Assembly: GCF_019711685.1 (NCBI RefSeq)
Contig: NZ_JAIGYQ010000004.1
Span: forward strand, 1-64,000
DNA length: 64,000 nucleotides
DNA from: Helicobacter turcicus
Lineage (GTDB): Bacteria; Campylobacterota; Campylobacteria; Campylobacterales; Helicobacteraceae
Direction of reading: 5' to 3'
Below, piece after piece: positions 18,318 through 27,774 of the stretch (position 1 is the stretch's first letter; each line of letters begins with the position of its first letter). Under the pieces are notes generated by a model. The model ran no database searches and had not been told where the DNA came from. It saw nothing but the letters and a program-made list of their open reading frames with translations. The translations under genes and the position numbers were made by a program.

Positions 18318-20303
18318 TTATCTCGCTTTTGCGAATTTTGGATTCTGTATTGTGCCGCTTAGGTTAGTTTCTTGCGTGATTTTGTCGCATTTAAAGGTGA
18401 GATTGCCACTTAGTGCTTGAGTGTTTAGATTAGTAATAATCTTAGAAGCGTTAATAAGTGGAGATTTGGAATCTTTTTTGTGTGTTGCAATTTTTTGTAG
18501 TGTGATGGCACTTAAGAGTGTGCCATTAGTATGCAGTTGGTTATAAATATGTCCGCTAAAGGTAGCTTTGTTTAGGTTTTTGCAACTTATCTTGTTTAGG
18601 TTTTTTAAAAGTGTGCTATTGTGGAATCGTAAAGTTAAAAAATCAAAGTTTATGTGTTCTACTTGCTTTATGAAATCTTGTTGTAGGTGCAAATTAGCGC
18701 GCCCTTCAAGAGAATTTAAAGAGGGTGGAATTTTAGGAAGAATCGTGCGGATTTGTTCGCTATTTAGTTGGCTTAGATAAAAACTCAAACGTTTTGGGTT
18801 TAGTGCGAAGCTTGTTTTGGATTCTATTTTTTCTTGTGTGATTGTGCCGTTTAAATCAATGGAATTTTGCGTTGCGACTCCGCTAAGATTTAGTTCCCCA
18901 TTAAACAAACTCTTATTACGATAAGAGAGATTTTGTAGCTTACTCACACTAATCTTTTGGGGGAGATTTAGGCTAAAGGGATTTAGAGTGATATTTCCGC
19001 CTTGACTTTGGAGGTTTGCGATATTGGAATACAAAAGATAATCCACAACGCCTTTGCCTTGTGCGAGTTCAATTTTGGAATCTAAACGAAACGCGGTGGA
19101 GGGGAAGCCAATTTTTGTATGGGTTTCAAGCAATGGGCTATTAATAAAAAGATTCTCTCCTTGTATTTGTGCGATACCTGAAATTCCATGTGTGAAGTCA
19201 CGCAAAAGCACTTTAAGTGTTAAGATTCCATTGAGATATGTTGGTTGATTTAGAAGCTTTAAAAGAGACATTGCTTGGAGACTTTTACTATTTAGTTCAA
19301 AAGTGTGGGGCTTAAACTTCTGTAAGCTTAGGCGAAAATCAAGGGGTGAATTCTCGAGTGTGATTTCTCCTTGAATAAGCATATTTTTCATATCTCCTCG
19401 TGTTGTGCCTTTGGCTAGAAAGCTTCCATTTAATGGAATCTTAAAGAATGGAGAGAAGGGTGAGAGGCTTTGGAGTTTGATGTTAAAATCCATATTGGTA
19501 GCAAGGGATTGGATATTTGTTGTTCCAGCAAGGAGCATATCACCGATGTTAGAGTAGAGATTGAGAGTATATTCTAGTGTATTTTGGGAGATTGTGCCTT
19601 GAAGTTGGGTGATGAAATGCGTGGGAGCAATGTTTAATCCAAAGGATTTTAAAAAGGCTTCTGTATCCAAATCTCCACCATCAACATTTAACGTAATGTT
19701 GCCATCAAAAGTGTTTTGCGCTAAGTGGCGGTTTAGTTGTAAGTTAAGATTTAAGACTCCATCACTATATGGGATAACATTAAGCATTTCAAGAGTTTCC
19801 GTAAGACTCGCGTCTTTCATGTCTAGACTAATGCTTTGGAGAGTAAGATAAGAGAATGCCATACTTAAATCACTACGTGCTTGTAAAATATTGCTACTAG
19901 CTTGAATGAAGTAGTTTGCAAACTTTCCAGCAAATAACCCTTCAATCCATACATCTTTAGCAATGTTTAAGGGTTTTTGACTTGTCTTGAGTGGCAAGGT
20001 AGAACCTTTGGAGTTTAATAAGAAATCTCCTTGAATATTTTGTGTTAAAAGTGAGTAATTTCCTTTTGCAAAAAGCTCTAAATTCTCATTTTGTGCGCTA
20101 AAATCTAGACTAAAAGAATTTGGGTAGAGCTTAAAACTACGCACTTCCCATGCAATGCCTGTTTTAGATTCTAAATTTTTGGTGAGAAAGTTTGCAATAA
20201 AGCTATTTCCAATGGGTGAAAAAAGAAACACAAAAGCTCCACTAATAGTAAATAAGAATCCAAAAACACAAAATATGATTTTGGATTTTAGCAGAGTTTT
20301 CAT
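18318..20303 (-). CDS. AsmA/TamB-like envelope protein
   Basis: A 661-residue protein with an N-terminal membrane anchor (hydrophobic residues about 8-30, FCVFGFLFTISGAFVFLF) and a very long region rich in alternating hydrophobic and polar residues. Repeated Gly-Asn-Ile-Thr-Leu-type strands indicate a periplasmic beta-structure. This composition is typical of AsmA-like proteins, some of which move phospholipids to the outer membrane. The exact subfamily cannot be named. It follows the lipoprotein gene with 18 bases between. Confidence 0.6.
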   Translation of the reverse strand: MKTLLKSKIIFCVFGFLFTISGAFVFLFSPIGNSFIANFLTKNLESKTGIAWEVRSFKLYPNSFSLDFSAQNENLELFAKGNYSLLTQNIQGDFLLNSKGSTLPLKTSQKPLNIAKDVWIEGLFAGKFANYFIQASSNILQARSDLSMAFSYLTLQSISLDMKDASLTETLEMLNVIPYSDGVLNLNLQLNRHLAQNTFDGNITLNVDGGDLDTEAFLKSFGLNIAPTHFITQLQGTISQNTLEYTLNLYSNIGDMLLAGTTNIQSLATNMDFNIKLQSLSPFSPFFKIPLNGSFLAKGTTRGDMKNMLIQGEITLENSPLDFRLSLQKFKPHTFELNSKSLQAMSLLKLLNQPTYLNGILTLKVLLRDFTHGISGIAQIQGENLFINSPLLETHTKIGFPSTAFRLDSKIELAQGKGVVDYLLYSNIANLQSQGGNITLNPFSLNLPQKISVSKLQNLSYRNKSLFNGELNLSGVATQNSIDLNGTITQEKIESKTSFALNPKRLSFYLSQLNSEQIRTILPKIPPSLNSLEGRANLHLQQDFIKQVEHINFDFLTLRFHNSTLLKNLNKISCKNLNKATFSGHIYNQLHTNGTLLSAITLQKIATHKKDSKSPLINASKIITNLNTQALSGNLTFKCDKITQETNLSGTIQNPKFAKAR

Positions 20304-20321
20304 TGTGGCTTTAGGTTAGTA

Positions 20322-20621
20322 TTATAAACCTTGACAGCGTTTTTTGCACTGTTCAGCAGATGGTGTGTTTTTTCCATGTCGTGTGTTGCAATCTTGTAAG
20401 CAACCTTTTGTTTTTACCGCTTCGCACATTCCACGCACCTTTTCACACTCTTCAAGGCACCGAGTTTGTCCCTTTCCGTTTTTGCGGCATTCAATTAAAC
20501 AATCACGTTTGGCATCATTACAATTCGAGCTTTTATAGAGAAAAGATTCATTTCCTCCGCCACAAGCACCTAGAAATCCAACAACAAAAATAAGACTAAG
20601 TAAGAGTAAGTATTTTTTCAT
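20322..20621 (-). CDS. Cysteine-rich lipoprotein with paired CX3C motifs
   Basis: The start is taken at ATG 20621, so the protein begins MKKYLLLLSLIF and has a lipobox LGAC; an upstream in-frame ATG would place a hydrophilic stretch before the signal. The mature part of about 80 residues contains nine or so further cysteines, arranged as CLIEC, CLEEC, CLQDC and CKKRC with intervening single cysteines. Such CX3C pairs suggest helical hairpins held by disulfides or a metal site. I recognise no named family. It lies just upstream of, and is probably co-transcribed with, the AsmA-like gene. Confidence 0.7.
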   Translation of the reverse strand: MKKYLLLLSLIFVVGFLGACGGGNESFLYKSSNCNDAKRDCLIECRKNGKGQTRCLEECEKVRGMCEAVKTKGCLQDCNTRHGKNTPSAEQCKKRCQGL

Positions 20622-20731
20622 AAAATGAAGTTTATTTAAAAAACAGTTCAAAAGAACTTAAAATAATGCAACTTTAAATTAAATTAAAGTAGAATCCAAC
20701 TTCAGACTTTTCAAAAAATATAAGGAATTTT

Positions 20732-23521
20732 ATGGATTACAAAGACACTCTTGTCTTGCCTGTGACAAGTTTTCCAATGCGTGGAAATCTGCCTCAAAAT
20801 GAGTCAAAAACCTACCTTGCGTGGAAAGAAAGTAATTTGTATGCAAAAATGCTAAAAAATCGCCAAAATGCCACTGATAGCTTTAATTTGCACGATGGTC
20901 CCCCTTATGCAAACGGACACATTCATATCGGACATGCATTAAATAAAATTCTAAAAGATATGATTGTCAAATATCACTATTTTCAAGGTAAAAAGGTCTT
21001 TTACACACCCGGTTGGGATTGCCATGGATTGCCCATTGAACAGCAAGTGGAGAAAAAAATCAGTAAGGAAAAAAAAGATATATTGCCAAAAACTAAGATT
21101 AGAGAGCTTTGTCGCAAACACGCACAAGAGTTTGTAGCAATACAAAAAGACGAGTTTTTAAGGCTTGGTGTTTGGGGGGATTTTGAAAACCCTTATAAAA
21201 CAATGGATTTTGCTTTTGAAGCTGACATTTACAAAGTGCTTTGTGAAGTGGCAAAAAAAGGTTTATTAAAAGAGCGTAGTAAGCCTGTATATTGGAGTTG
21301 GGCTTGTCAAACAGCACTTGCAGAAGCAGAAGTAGAGTATGCAGAAAAAGAAAGTGATTCTATCTTTGTAGCTTTCAAGCTACAAGAAGATGCATTAAGT
21401 GCTATTGGTGCAAAAGAATATGGAATCCAAAAAGCACAATGTGTCATTTGGACAACAACTCCTTGGACGCTTCCAGCAAATAGCGGAATTGCATTAAATC
21501 CAAATGAAACTTATGCACTCACTAAAGATGGTAAGGTTGTGTTAGCTTCACAAGTGGAGAAGCTTGCAGAAATTGGAATTGTAGAGAATGGAATTTTAAA
21601 AACATTTAGTGCAAAAATTTTAGAAAACAAACACGCCATTAATCCGCTAAATGGCAAAGATTCTAAAATTATTTTAGGAGAGCATGTTGCAGTAGGCGAG
21701 GGAAGCGGATGTGTGCATACAGCACCAGGACATGGTGAGGACGATTATTTTGTGGGGCTAAAATACAATTTACCTGTGCATATGCCAGTAGATGATAAGG
21801 GCTGTTTTGATGAAACTTTGGTGCGTGAGCAGCTGTTTTTTAACCCCCATGAATTTGTGGGAAAATTTGTTTTTGATACACATGCAAGAATTTTTGAGTT
21901 ATTGGGTGAAAACCTTTTAAAACACACAAAGATTAAGCACTCTTATCCGCATTGTTGGCGCTCACATGAGCCAATTATCTTTAGAGCCACAGCGCAGTGG
22001 TTTATTGTAATGGACGAGCCTTTTAGTAAAGAAGGCAAGACTTTACGTCAAATTGCACTAGAGCAAATCGACGCTACGCAGTTTTATCCAGAGCATGGGC
22101 GTCGCAGGATTCGTTCTATGATTGAGGAACGTCCTGATTGGTGCATTTCAAGGCAGAGAGATTGGGGAGTTCCTATTGCGTTTTTTAGAGATAGACGTAG
22201 TGGTGAAGTGTTGCTAAATAGTGAGATTTTGGACTTTGTCGCAGATATTTTTAGCAAAGAAGGTTGTGATGCATGGTGGAGTAAGAGCGTTGAAGAGCTT
22301 TTGCCGCCGAGTTTTAAGGGAGAGAGTGCGCATTTAGAAAAAATTCATCATATCTTAGATGTTTGGTTTGATAGTGGAAGCACTTGGAGGGCTGTATTAA
22401 ATAGTGCAAAATACGCAAGTGGAGAGTATCCCGCGGATATGTATTTAGAAGGAAGTGACCAGCATAGAGGGTGGTTTCACAGCTCCTTGCTTGTGAGCTG
22501 CGCACTTAATGAGTGTGCACCATATAAAAGCATTTTAACACATGGCTTTACAATGGATGAAAATGGCGAGAAAATGAGTAAGTCTAAGGGCAATGTGATT
22601 CCACCAGAGAAAGTTTTAAAGGATTTTGGAAGTGAGATTTTGCGCCTTTGGGTTGCACAAAGTGATTATCAAAATGATCAAAGGATTTCAGAAAATATCC
22701 TAAAACAAGTAGGCGATAACTACCGCAAGATTCGTAACACAATCCGTTTTTTACTTGCTAATGTAGAATCCTTAGAATCCCTAGAAGTGAGACATTTTTC
22801 CCAGATTGATTTGTGGATTTTAAGGTGTGCAAAAGAGTGTTTTGATAGTGTTAATCGACTCTTTGGAGAATATGAGTTTTCAAAAGGTTTGCAAGAGTTA
22901 AACTACTTCTTAAATGTTGAGTTAAGCGGAATCTATTTGGATTTGTGCAAGGATAATTTGTATTGTAATGCGCGTGATTCTTATGAACGCAAAGCAGCAC
23001 AAAGTGTAATGGCACTCATTTGTAGTAGGCTTTTTGGTTTGCTTGCACCAATGCTAACCTATACGATTAATGAGGCACTTAGTCATACACAGAGCAAGGC
23101 TCTTTTGGAATGTTGTGGAATTGTGAATGTGGAATCTAATGTTGATGTGTTAGACATTTTGTATCAACCACTGCCTTCTTTTGAAGCACCAAGTATGGAT
23201 TTTGATATGCTCTTGGCATTGCGTTCAAGTTTCTTAGAGCAGATTGATAACCTAAAAAAGAAATCTAAAATCAAATCCACGTTAGAAGTGGATTTAGGGA
23301 TTCCAACTTCTATGGAATCTTTTAGAGAGTTAAACCTTTGGTTAATGGTAAGCGCGTTAGGAAGCAATGGTGGAGCAAATGCACTTGCGACTTTCACATT
23401 TAATGGCGAGAATTATAGCATATATCCTGCAAGTGGGTATAAATGTCCGCGTTGTTGGCAGTTTATAAGTGCAGATGAAGACCGTCCCTGCTCACGTTGT
23501 GCGAAGGTTTTAGAGACTTAA
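20732..23521 (+). CDS. ileS: Isoleucyl-tRNA synthetase
   Basis: IleS charges tRNA-Ile and edits misactivated valine. The 929-residue protein has the class I HIGH motif in GHIHIGHALNKI, the editing domain with WTTTPWTLPANSG, the KMSKS motif in GEKMSKSKGN, and a C-terminal zinc site of two CPRC/CSRC pairs. The length is normal for the bacterial type. A 42-residue membrane protein follows directly on its stop codon. Confidence 0.97.
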   Translation: MDYKDTLVLPVTSFPMRGNLPQNESKTYLAWKESNLYAKMLKNRQNATDSFNLHDGPPYANGHIHIGHALNKILKDMIVKYHYFQGKKVFYTPGWDCHGLPIEQQVEKKISKEKKDILPKTKIRELCRKHAQEFVAIQKDEFLRLGVWGDFENPYKTMDFAFEADIYKVLCEVAKKGLLKERSKPVYWSWACQTALAEAEVEYAEKESDSIFVAFKLQEDALSAIGAKEYGIQKAQCVIWTTTPWTLPANSGIALNPNETYALTKDGKVVLASQVEKLAEIGIVENGILKTFSAKILENKHAINPLNGKDSKIILGEHVAVGEGSGCVHTAPGHGEDDYFVGLKYNLPVHMPVDDKGCFDETLVREQLFFNPHEFVGKFVFDTHARIFELLGENLLKHTKIKHSYPHCWRSHEPIIFRATAQWFIVMDEPFSKEGKTLRQIALEQIDATQFYPEHGRRRIRSMIEERPDWCISRQRDWGVPIAFFRDRRSGEVLLNSEILDFVADIFSKEGCDAWWSKSVEELLPPSFKGESAHLEKIHHILDVWFDSGSTWRAVLNSAKYASGEYPADMYLEGSDQHRGWFHSSLLVSCALNECAPYKSILTHGFTMDENGEKMSKSKGNVIPPEKVLKDFGSEILRLWVAQSDYQNDQRISENILKQVGDNYRKIRNTIRFLLANVESLESLEVRHFSQIDLWILRCAKECFDSVNRLFGEYEFSKGLQELNYFLNVELSGIYLDLCKDNLYCNARDSYERKAAQSVMALICSRLFGLLAPMLTYTINEALSHTQSKALLECCGIVNVESNVDVLDILYQPLPSFEAPSMDFDMLLALRSSFLEQIDNLKKKSKIKSTLEVDLGIPTSMESFRELNLWLMVSALGSNGGANALATFTFNGENYSIYPASGYKCPRCWQFISADEDRPCSRCAKVLET

Positions 23522-23650
23522 ATGTTTAAAGGATTTTTTGATTTTACCCAACCTGTGGGATTAGATGAAACGTGGTTTAGTATTGCCATTGTGCTTCTTG
23601 CAATGTGGCTTGGGTTTGTGGCATTAAAATATTTAAAAAATAAGGAGTAG
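23522..23650 (+). CDS. Small membrane protein after ileS (42 residues)
   Basis: ATG at 23522 abuts the ileS TAA. The product starts MFKGFFDFTQPVGLDETWF and then has a single hydrophobic segment (about residues 19-36, SIAIVLLAMWLGFVALKY) ending in a basic KNKE tail. The frame ends at 23650, and AAGGAG inside its last codons serves the next gene. The topology fits a one-pass inner-membrane peptide. It is too short for a family call. Confidence 0.5.
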   Translation: MFKGFFDFTQPVGLDETWFSIAIVLLAMWLGFVALKYLKNKE

Positions 23651-23651
23651 T

Positions 23652-24517
23652 ATGCAAAAAGATGTTGTAACATTAGATTTAAAAGAAGAGGGTGTAAAGT
23701 ATAAGGTGTATGTTCCTTATAAAGAAACAGATTGCATTCAAAGAGATATTTATAAAAATAATGTCCCTTATGAATATGAATTGCTCCAAGAAATACTAAC
23801 TAGGATTCCAAAAGATTCTGTGGTGCTTGATGTGGGAATGAATATTGGTAATCACGCATTGTCTTTTGCGGCAAATGGGTATAAAGTCATTGCTTTTGAA
23901 GCAAATCCAAAGATGAGTGCCATTGCAAAAGAGAGTATTAAACTTAATGGATTCCAAAAGGCTATCAAGGTGTATGAAATAGGTGTGTCTAATCGCGAGG
24001 AAGTGATGCATTTTGAAAAAGAGATTCCAGAAAATTTTGGTGCAATGTCCCTAACACTTGGAGAATCTATGGGGGGGGGGGATTATTTGCAAACCCTTAG
24101 ATAGTCTTAATTTAGAAGAAAAAATTGGAATAATGAAAATTGATGTGGAAGGAATGGAGGATAAGGTATTAGATGGTGTGCGCAAATGCATTGCAAAAAA
24201 TCGTCCTCTAAATTTATGTAGAGGCACTAAGATTGAAAAATTTTTTAAAAATAGAGCGGATTTTGGAGAAAATGGGCTATGTGTATTGGGATGCTTTTGT
24301 AAGAGACGCTCCTTCGCTTTTATTTGTGCCATTAGAATCTGTAAGTGAGAAGCAAATTGCAGCAAAGAGTGCGGCAAAAGCGAAAGAACTGACCTATCCT
24401 GAATCGTCTGATGTTCGGAAACGTCTTCGTCTTTTAAAGAGACTCCATGCTGTTGAAATTTGTCTTTTAGTATGTCTTGTTGTGTTAATTGGTTTGATAC
24501 TTTTTAGAGGTTTATAG
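23652..24517 (+). pseudogene. FkbM-type methyltransferase, phase-variable tract plus a second frameshift
   Basis: The N-terminal part (23652 to about 24070) has the SAM motif VVLDVGMNIGNHALSFA and AFEANPKM of FkbM methyltransferases. At a G11 tract (24071-24081) the frame ends shortly after, in DYLQTLR. The conserved continuation (KPLDSLNLEEKIGIMKIDVEG) is in the +1 frame and would be read with 10 G. A second shift follows near 24213-24220 (CTCTAAATTTA). Beyond it the continuation VEALRLKNFLKIER and the rest, ending in a C-terminal membrane segment at 24517, are in yet another frame. So one tract change alone cannot restore the full protein. Probable surface-glycan or lipid modification role. 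Confidence 0.75.
24071..24081 (+). repeat. Poly-G tract G11 in FkbM gene
   Basis: Eleven G within the coding frame. Eleven puts the reader into a stop after seven codons; ten would continue into the conserved KIDVEG half of the methyltransferase. Confidence 0.9.
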
Positions 24518-24570
24518 AAGATTGTCCTTTAGTTGTTTTTTGGCACTATTTAAATAGGAAGTTAGCTTAG

Positions 24571-24592
24571 GCAGAATCTAATTAGATTCTGC
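24571..24592. terminator. Perfect 22-base palindrome between convergent genes
   Basis: A perfect inverted repeat with half-site GCAGAATCTAA lies between the converging FkbM gene (end 24517) and metK (end 24610). It could fold into a hairpin on either transcript and so act as a bidirectional terminator. The following T content is only moderate (TTGT, then TTGTTTATTTT). Confidence 0.45.
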
Positions 24593-24609
24593 TTGTAAAA
24601 GTTGGTTGT

Positions 24610-25770
24610 TTATTTTAAGTGAAAGTAATCTTTGATTGCCTCCACTTTGTCTGTTTTTTCCCAAGTAAAGTCTGGCAACTCTCTTCCAAAGTGTCCATAA
24701 CTCGCTGTTTTTTGGTAGATTGGACGGAGTAAGTCTAAAGATTCAATGATACCACGTGGTGTTAAACGGAAGATTTGTTTCACGCATTCTTCAATTTTAG
24801 AATCCTCTACTTTTCCTGTTCCATGCGTATTAACAAGGATAGAAACAGGCTCTACAACACCGATTGCATAGGCAATCTGAATGGTTGCTTTATCGCAAAT
24901 CCCACTTGCAACAAGATTTTTTGCTACATAGCGCATTGCATATGCACCACTTCTATCTACTTTGCTTGGGTCTTTACCACTAAATGCACCTCCTCCATGC
25001 GGACAACTTCCACCATAAGTATCTACGATGATTTTGCGTCCTGTAAGTCCTGCATCTCCTTGTGGTCCGCCGATTACAAATTTTCCTGTTGGATTAACAA
25101 AATAGCGGATATTATCATTTATAAATTCTTTTGGTAATGCTTTTTTAACCACCTCTTCAATGACAGCATTTCTTAGCATATCTTGGGAGGTCTCTGGGCT
25201 ATGCTGTGTGGAGACAACAATCGTATCAATGCTAACTGGCTTACCATCTATATATTTAATCGTAACTTGTGATTTAGCATCAGGACGTAAGAAAGGTAAT
25301 GTGCCATCTTTTCTAGCACGCGCTAGTCCTTCTGTGATTCTGTGTGAGAGATAGATAGGAAGTGGCATTAGTACATCAGTTTCACGGCAAGCATAACCAA
25401 ACATAAGTCCTTGGTCACCTGCACCAATTTCTCCATCTTCTCTATCAACACCTTGATTAATATCTGGGCTTTGCTCACCAATACCATTTAGAACACCCGC
25501 GCTTCTGTAATCAAAGCCATATCTTGCGTCAATATAGCCAATCTCGCGTATAACGCGTCTTGCAATGTCTTGCATTGGCGCGTAAGCATGTGTTTTTAGC
25601 TCACCAGCAATTACGCAGTATCCATTAGAAAGCAGTGTTTCGCATGCAACTCTAGCCTTTGGGTCTCTTTCTATGATATAGTCTAAAATTGCATCACTAA
25701 TTTGATCTGCCATTTTGTCAGGATGCCCTTCTGTAACAGATTCTGAAGTAAAAAGAAACTCTTTTTTCAT
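24610..25770 (-). CDS. metK: S-adenosylmethionine synthetase
   Basis: MetK makes S-adenosylmethionine from methionine and ATP, supplying the methyltransferases seen elsewhere in the window. The 386-residue protein has the N-terminal [32 protein letters not shown] and the [19 protein letters not shown] signature. AGGTGAATTT precedes the ATG. It is divergent from ahpC. Confidence 0.97.
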   Translation of the reverse strand: MKKEFLFTSESVTEGHPDKMADQISDAILDYIIERDPKARVACETLLSNGYCVIAGELKTHAYAPMQDIARRVIREIGYIDARYGFDYRSAGVLNGIGEQSPDINQGVDREDGEIGAGDQGLMFGYACRETDVLMPLPIYLSHRITEGLARARKDGTLPFLRPDAKSQVTIKYIDGKPVSIDTIVVSTQHSPETSQDMLRNAVIEEVVKKALPKEFINDNIRYFVNPTGKFVIGGPQGDAGLTGRKIIVDTYGGSCPHGGGAFSGKDPSKVDRSGAYAMRYVAKNLVASGICDKATIQIAYAIGVVEPVSILVNTHGTGKVEDSKIEECVKQIFRLTPRGIIESLDLLRPIYQKTASYGHFGRELPDFTWEKTDKVEAIKDYFHLK

Positions 25771-25867
25771 AAATTCACCTTGTATTTTGAAATATTTTGC
25801 AATTTTATCCTAAAGAAACTTAAAAGTTTTAATTTTGTATTTATCTTACATTAGCTACAATTTAGCA

Positions 25868-25886
25868 ATTGATATTTTTTATCAAT
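25868..25886. promoter_or_regulatory. Inverted repeat upstream of ahpC (candidate operator)
   Basis: ATTGATA and TATCAAT form a 7-base inverted repeat around five T, 26 bases before the ahpC ATG. It is AT-rich and about Fur/PerR-box sized, and peroxiredoxin genes in this group are often under Fur-family control. Binding is inferred, not shown. Confidence 0.35.
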
Positions 25887-25911
25887 AAATTATTTTTACA
25901 AGGATTTAGTG

Positions 25912-26508
25912 ATGTTAGTAACAAAAAAAGCTCCCGATTTTAAAGCATCTGCAGTTTTAGCGGATAACCAAATCGTAAAGGATTTTGAACTTTCAAGAAA
26001 TCTTGGCAGAAACGGCGCAGTTTTATTCTTTTGGCCTCTTGACTTTACATTTGTTTGCCCATCTGAAATCATTGCAATGGATCACAGAGTAAAAGATTTT
26101 AAAGCAAAAGGATTTAATGTAATTGGTGTCTCCATTGATTCTGATGTTGTGCATTTTGCTTGGAAAAGTACTCCTGTAAATCAAGGTGGAATCGGAAATG
26201 TTCAGTTCCCTATGGTTGCGGATTTAAACAAACAGATTTCAAGAGACTATGATGTGTTATTTGATGAGTCTGTTGCACTTAGAGGTTCTTTTTTGATTGA
26301 TAAAAATCAAGTCATTCGCCACGCAGTCATTAATGACCTACCGCTTGGTAGAAATATGGATGAAATGCTAAGAATGTGTGATGCATTAACATTCTTTGAA
26401 GAGCATGGAGAAGTATGTCCTGCTGGTTGGAATAAAGGTGATAAAGGAATGAAAGCAACAACGGAAGGTGTTGCAGAATACTTGGCACAAAACGCAGATA
26501 AGCTTTAA
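25912..26508 (+). CDS. ahpC: Alkyl hydroperoxide reductase AhpC (2-Cys peroxiredoxin)
   Basis: AhpC reduces hydrogen peroxide and organic peroxides. The peroxidatic cysteine is in DFTFVCPSEIIAMD and the resolving cysteine in GEVCPAGWNKGDKGMK; FFWPLDFTF is the usual lead-in. The 198-residue product is, from memory, close to H. pylori TsaA/AhpC. ATG 25912 is preferred over the GTG immediately before it because AAGGA is better spaced and the family starts MLVTK. Confidence 0.96.
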   Translation: MLVTKKAPDFKASAVLADNQIVKDFELSRNLGRNGAVLFFWPLDFTFVCPSEIIAMDHRVKDFKAKGFNVIGVSIDSDVVHFAWKSTPVNQGGIGNVQFPMVADLNKQISRDYDVLFDESVALRGSFLIDKNQVIRHAVINDLPLGRNMDEMLRMCDALTFFEEHGEVCPAGWNKGDKGMKATTEGVAEYLAQNADKL

Positions 26509-26516
26509 TTTTTTAA

Positions 26517-26543
26517 AACAAAATTCCTTTTTGGAATTTTGTT
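26517..26543 (+). terminator. Terminator hairpin after ahpC
   Basis: AACAAAATTCC pairs with GGAATTTTGTT (11 base pairs) around a five-T loop, eight bases after the ahpC stop and before the next promoter. The downstream run is pyrimidine-rich rather than pure T. Confidence 0.6.
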
Positions 26544-26598
26544 CCTCTCTTAAATCCCCGTTCCCTTTTTATTAAATTTTCTTTAGATGGAATCGCAG

Positions 26599-26604
26599 TA
26601 TAAT
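26599..26604 (+). promoter_or_regulatory. -10 box for the MFS gene
   Basis: TATAAT followed by GCTCGCCTTA, 33 bases upstream of the MFS start, with AAGGAGAG as ribosome site. The same post-box sequence recurs at two other promoters in the window (29539 and 47707). Confidence 0.55.
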
Positions 26605-26636
26605 GCTCGCCTTAATTTTAATTTTCAAGGAGAGTA

Positions 26637-27770
26637 ATGCAAGCAGTCATTGCCATTAGTTTTGCGGCGTTTATTTTTAATACTTCTGAATTTATTCCTA
26701 TTGGACTTTTGACACTTATCGCCACGGATTTTGGAATCACAGAAGCTAAGTCTGGATTTTTGATGAGTGTGTATGCGTGGGTAGTCGCCCTTGCTTCCTT
26801 GCCACTTATGCTTACGTGTTCGCGCTTTGATTTGCGGAGACTACTGCTTTTTGTTGTGGGGCTTTTTATTGTTAGTCATATATTTTCTGCGCTTGCGGAT
26901 AACTATTGGGTATTGATGGCTTCAAGGATAGGAGTGGCTTGTGCGCATTCTTTATTTTGGTCTATTGCTACTCCTATGGCGGTGCGTGCAGCACCAAAGG
27001 GCAAGGAAAGTATGGCAATTAGCTTTGTGATTGTAGGCACTAGTGTGGCGTTGCTTGCTGGGCTTCCTTTAGGACGTGTAATTGGGCTGTATTTTGGTTG
27101 GAGAGTAAGCTTTTTAATCATAGGAATTGTGGCATTTTTAGTCTTTTTAGCACTTTTAAAAACATTGCCACAAATGCCAAGTGGAGGAGCAATTTCTTTG
27201 CGTTCCTTACCACAACTACTCAAAACACCAAAACTCTTAAGTGTATATGGAATCACAATGTGTCTAATAACTGCGCATTTTATTGCATATAGTTATATAG
27301 AACCATTTTTAGCGCAAAATGCACATTTTAGTCGTAATGCAATTACTGCGACGCTTGTTATTTTTGGAGTAATGGGCATTGTTGGAGGATATTTGTTCTC
27401 TAAATACCATGATAAATATAAGGAGACTTTTTTGACTTTTGCCATTTTTGGGGTATTTGTCGCGCTCTTACTTCTAAAAATTCTAAGTTTTAGCTCCTTT
27501 AGTGTGGTTATTGTTTGTATGCTTTGGGGTTTATCTATTACGATGTTTGGGCTTGCCTTTCAAGCGAAAGTGTTGCATTTAGTGCCTGTTGGGACTTCTG
27601 TTGCGATGTCAATTTTCTCTGGAATCTATAATGTTGGAATCGGAAGCGGTGCATATTTTGGCGGGTTAATTACAGAATATTTAAATGTGGGGTACATCAG
27701 TTACTTTGGGGCATTTGTGGCATTTTGCGTATGTGTATATTATATGCTACAAAAAAGATTCCAATCTTAG
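26637..27770 (+). CDS. MFS exporter, SotB-like sugar efflux type
   Basis: A 377-residue protein with about twelve hydrophobic segments. The N-terminal NTSEFIPIGLLTLIATDFGI and SVYAWVVALASLPLM are typical of the SotB/YdeA drug:H+ antiporter-1 subgroup, which exports sugars or arabinose-like compounds; the substrate here is unknown. It starts at ATG 26637 after AAGGAGAGTA and ends five bases before the convergent HDOD gene. Confidence 0.8.
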   Translation: MQAVIAISFAAFIFNTSEFIPIGLLTLIATDFGITEAKSGFLMSVYAWVVALASLPLMLTCSRFDLRRLLLFVVGLFIVSHIFSALADNYWVLMASRIGVACAHSLFWSIATPMAVRAAPKGKESMAISFVIVGTSVALLAGLPLGRVIGLYFGWRVSFLIIGIVAFLVFLALLKTLPQMPSGGAISLRSLPQLLKTPKLLSVYGITMCLITAHFIAYSYIEPFLAQNAHFSRNAITATLVIFGVMGIVGGYLFSKYHDKYKETFLTFAIFGVFVALLLLKILSFSSFSVVIVCMLWGLSITMFGLAFQAKVLHLVPVGTSVAMSIFSGIYNVGIGSGAYFGGLITEYLNVGYISYFGAFVAFCVCVYYMLQKRFQS

Positions 27771-27774
27771 AATC

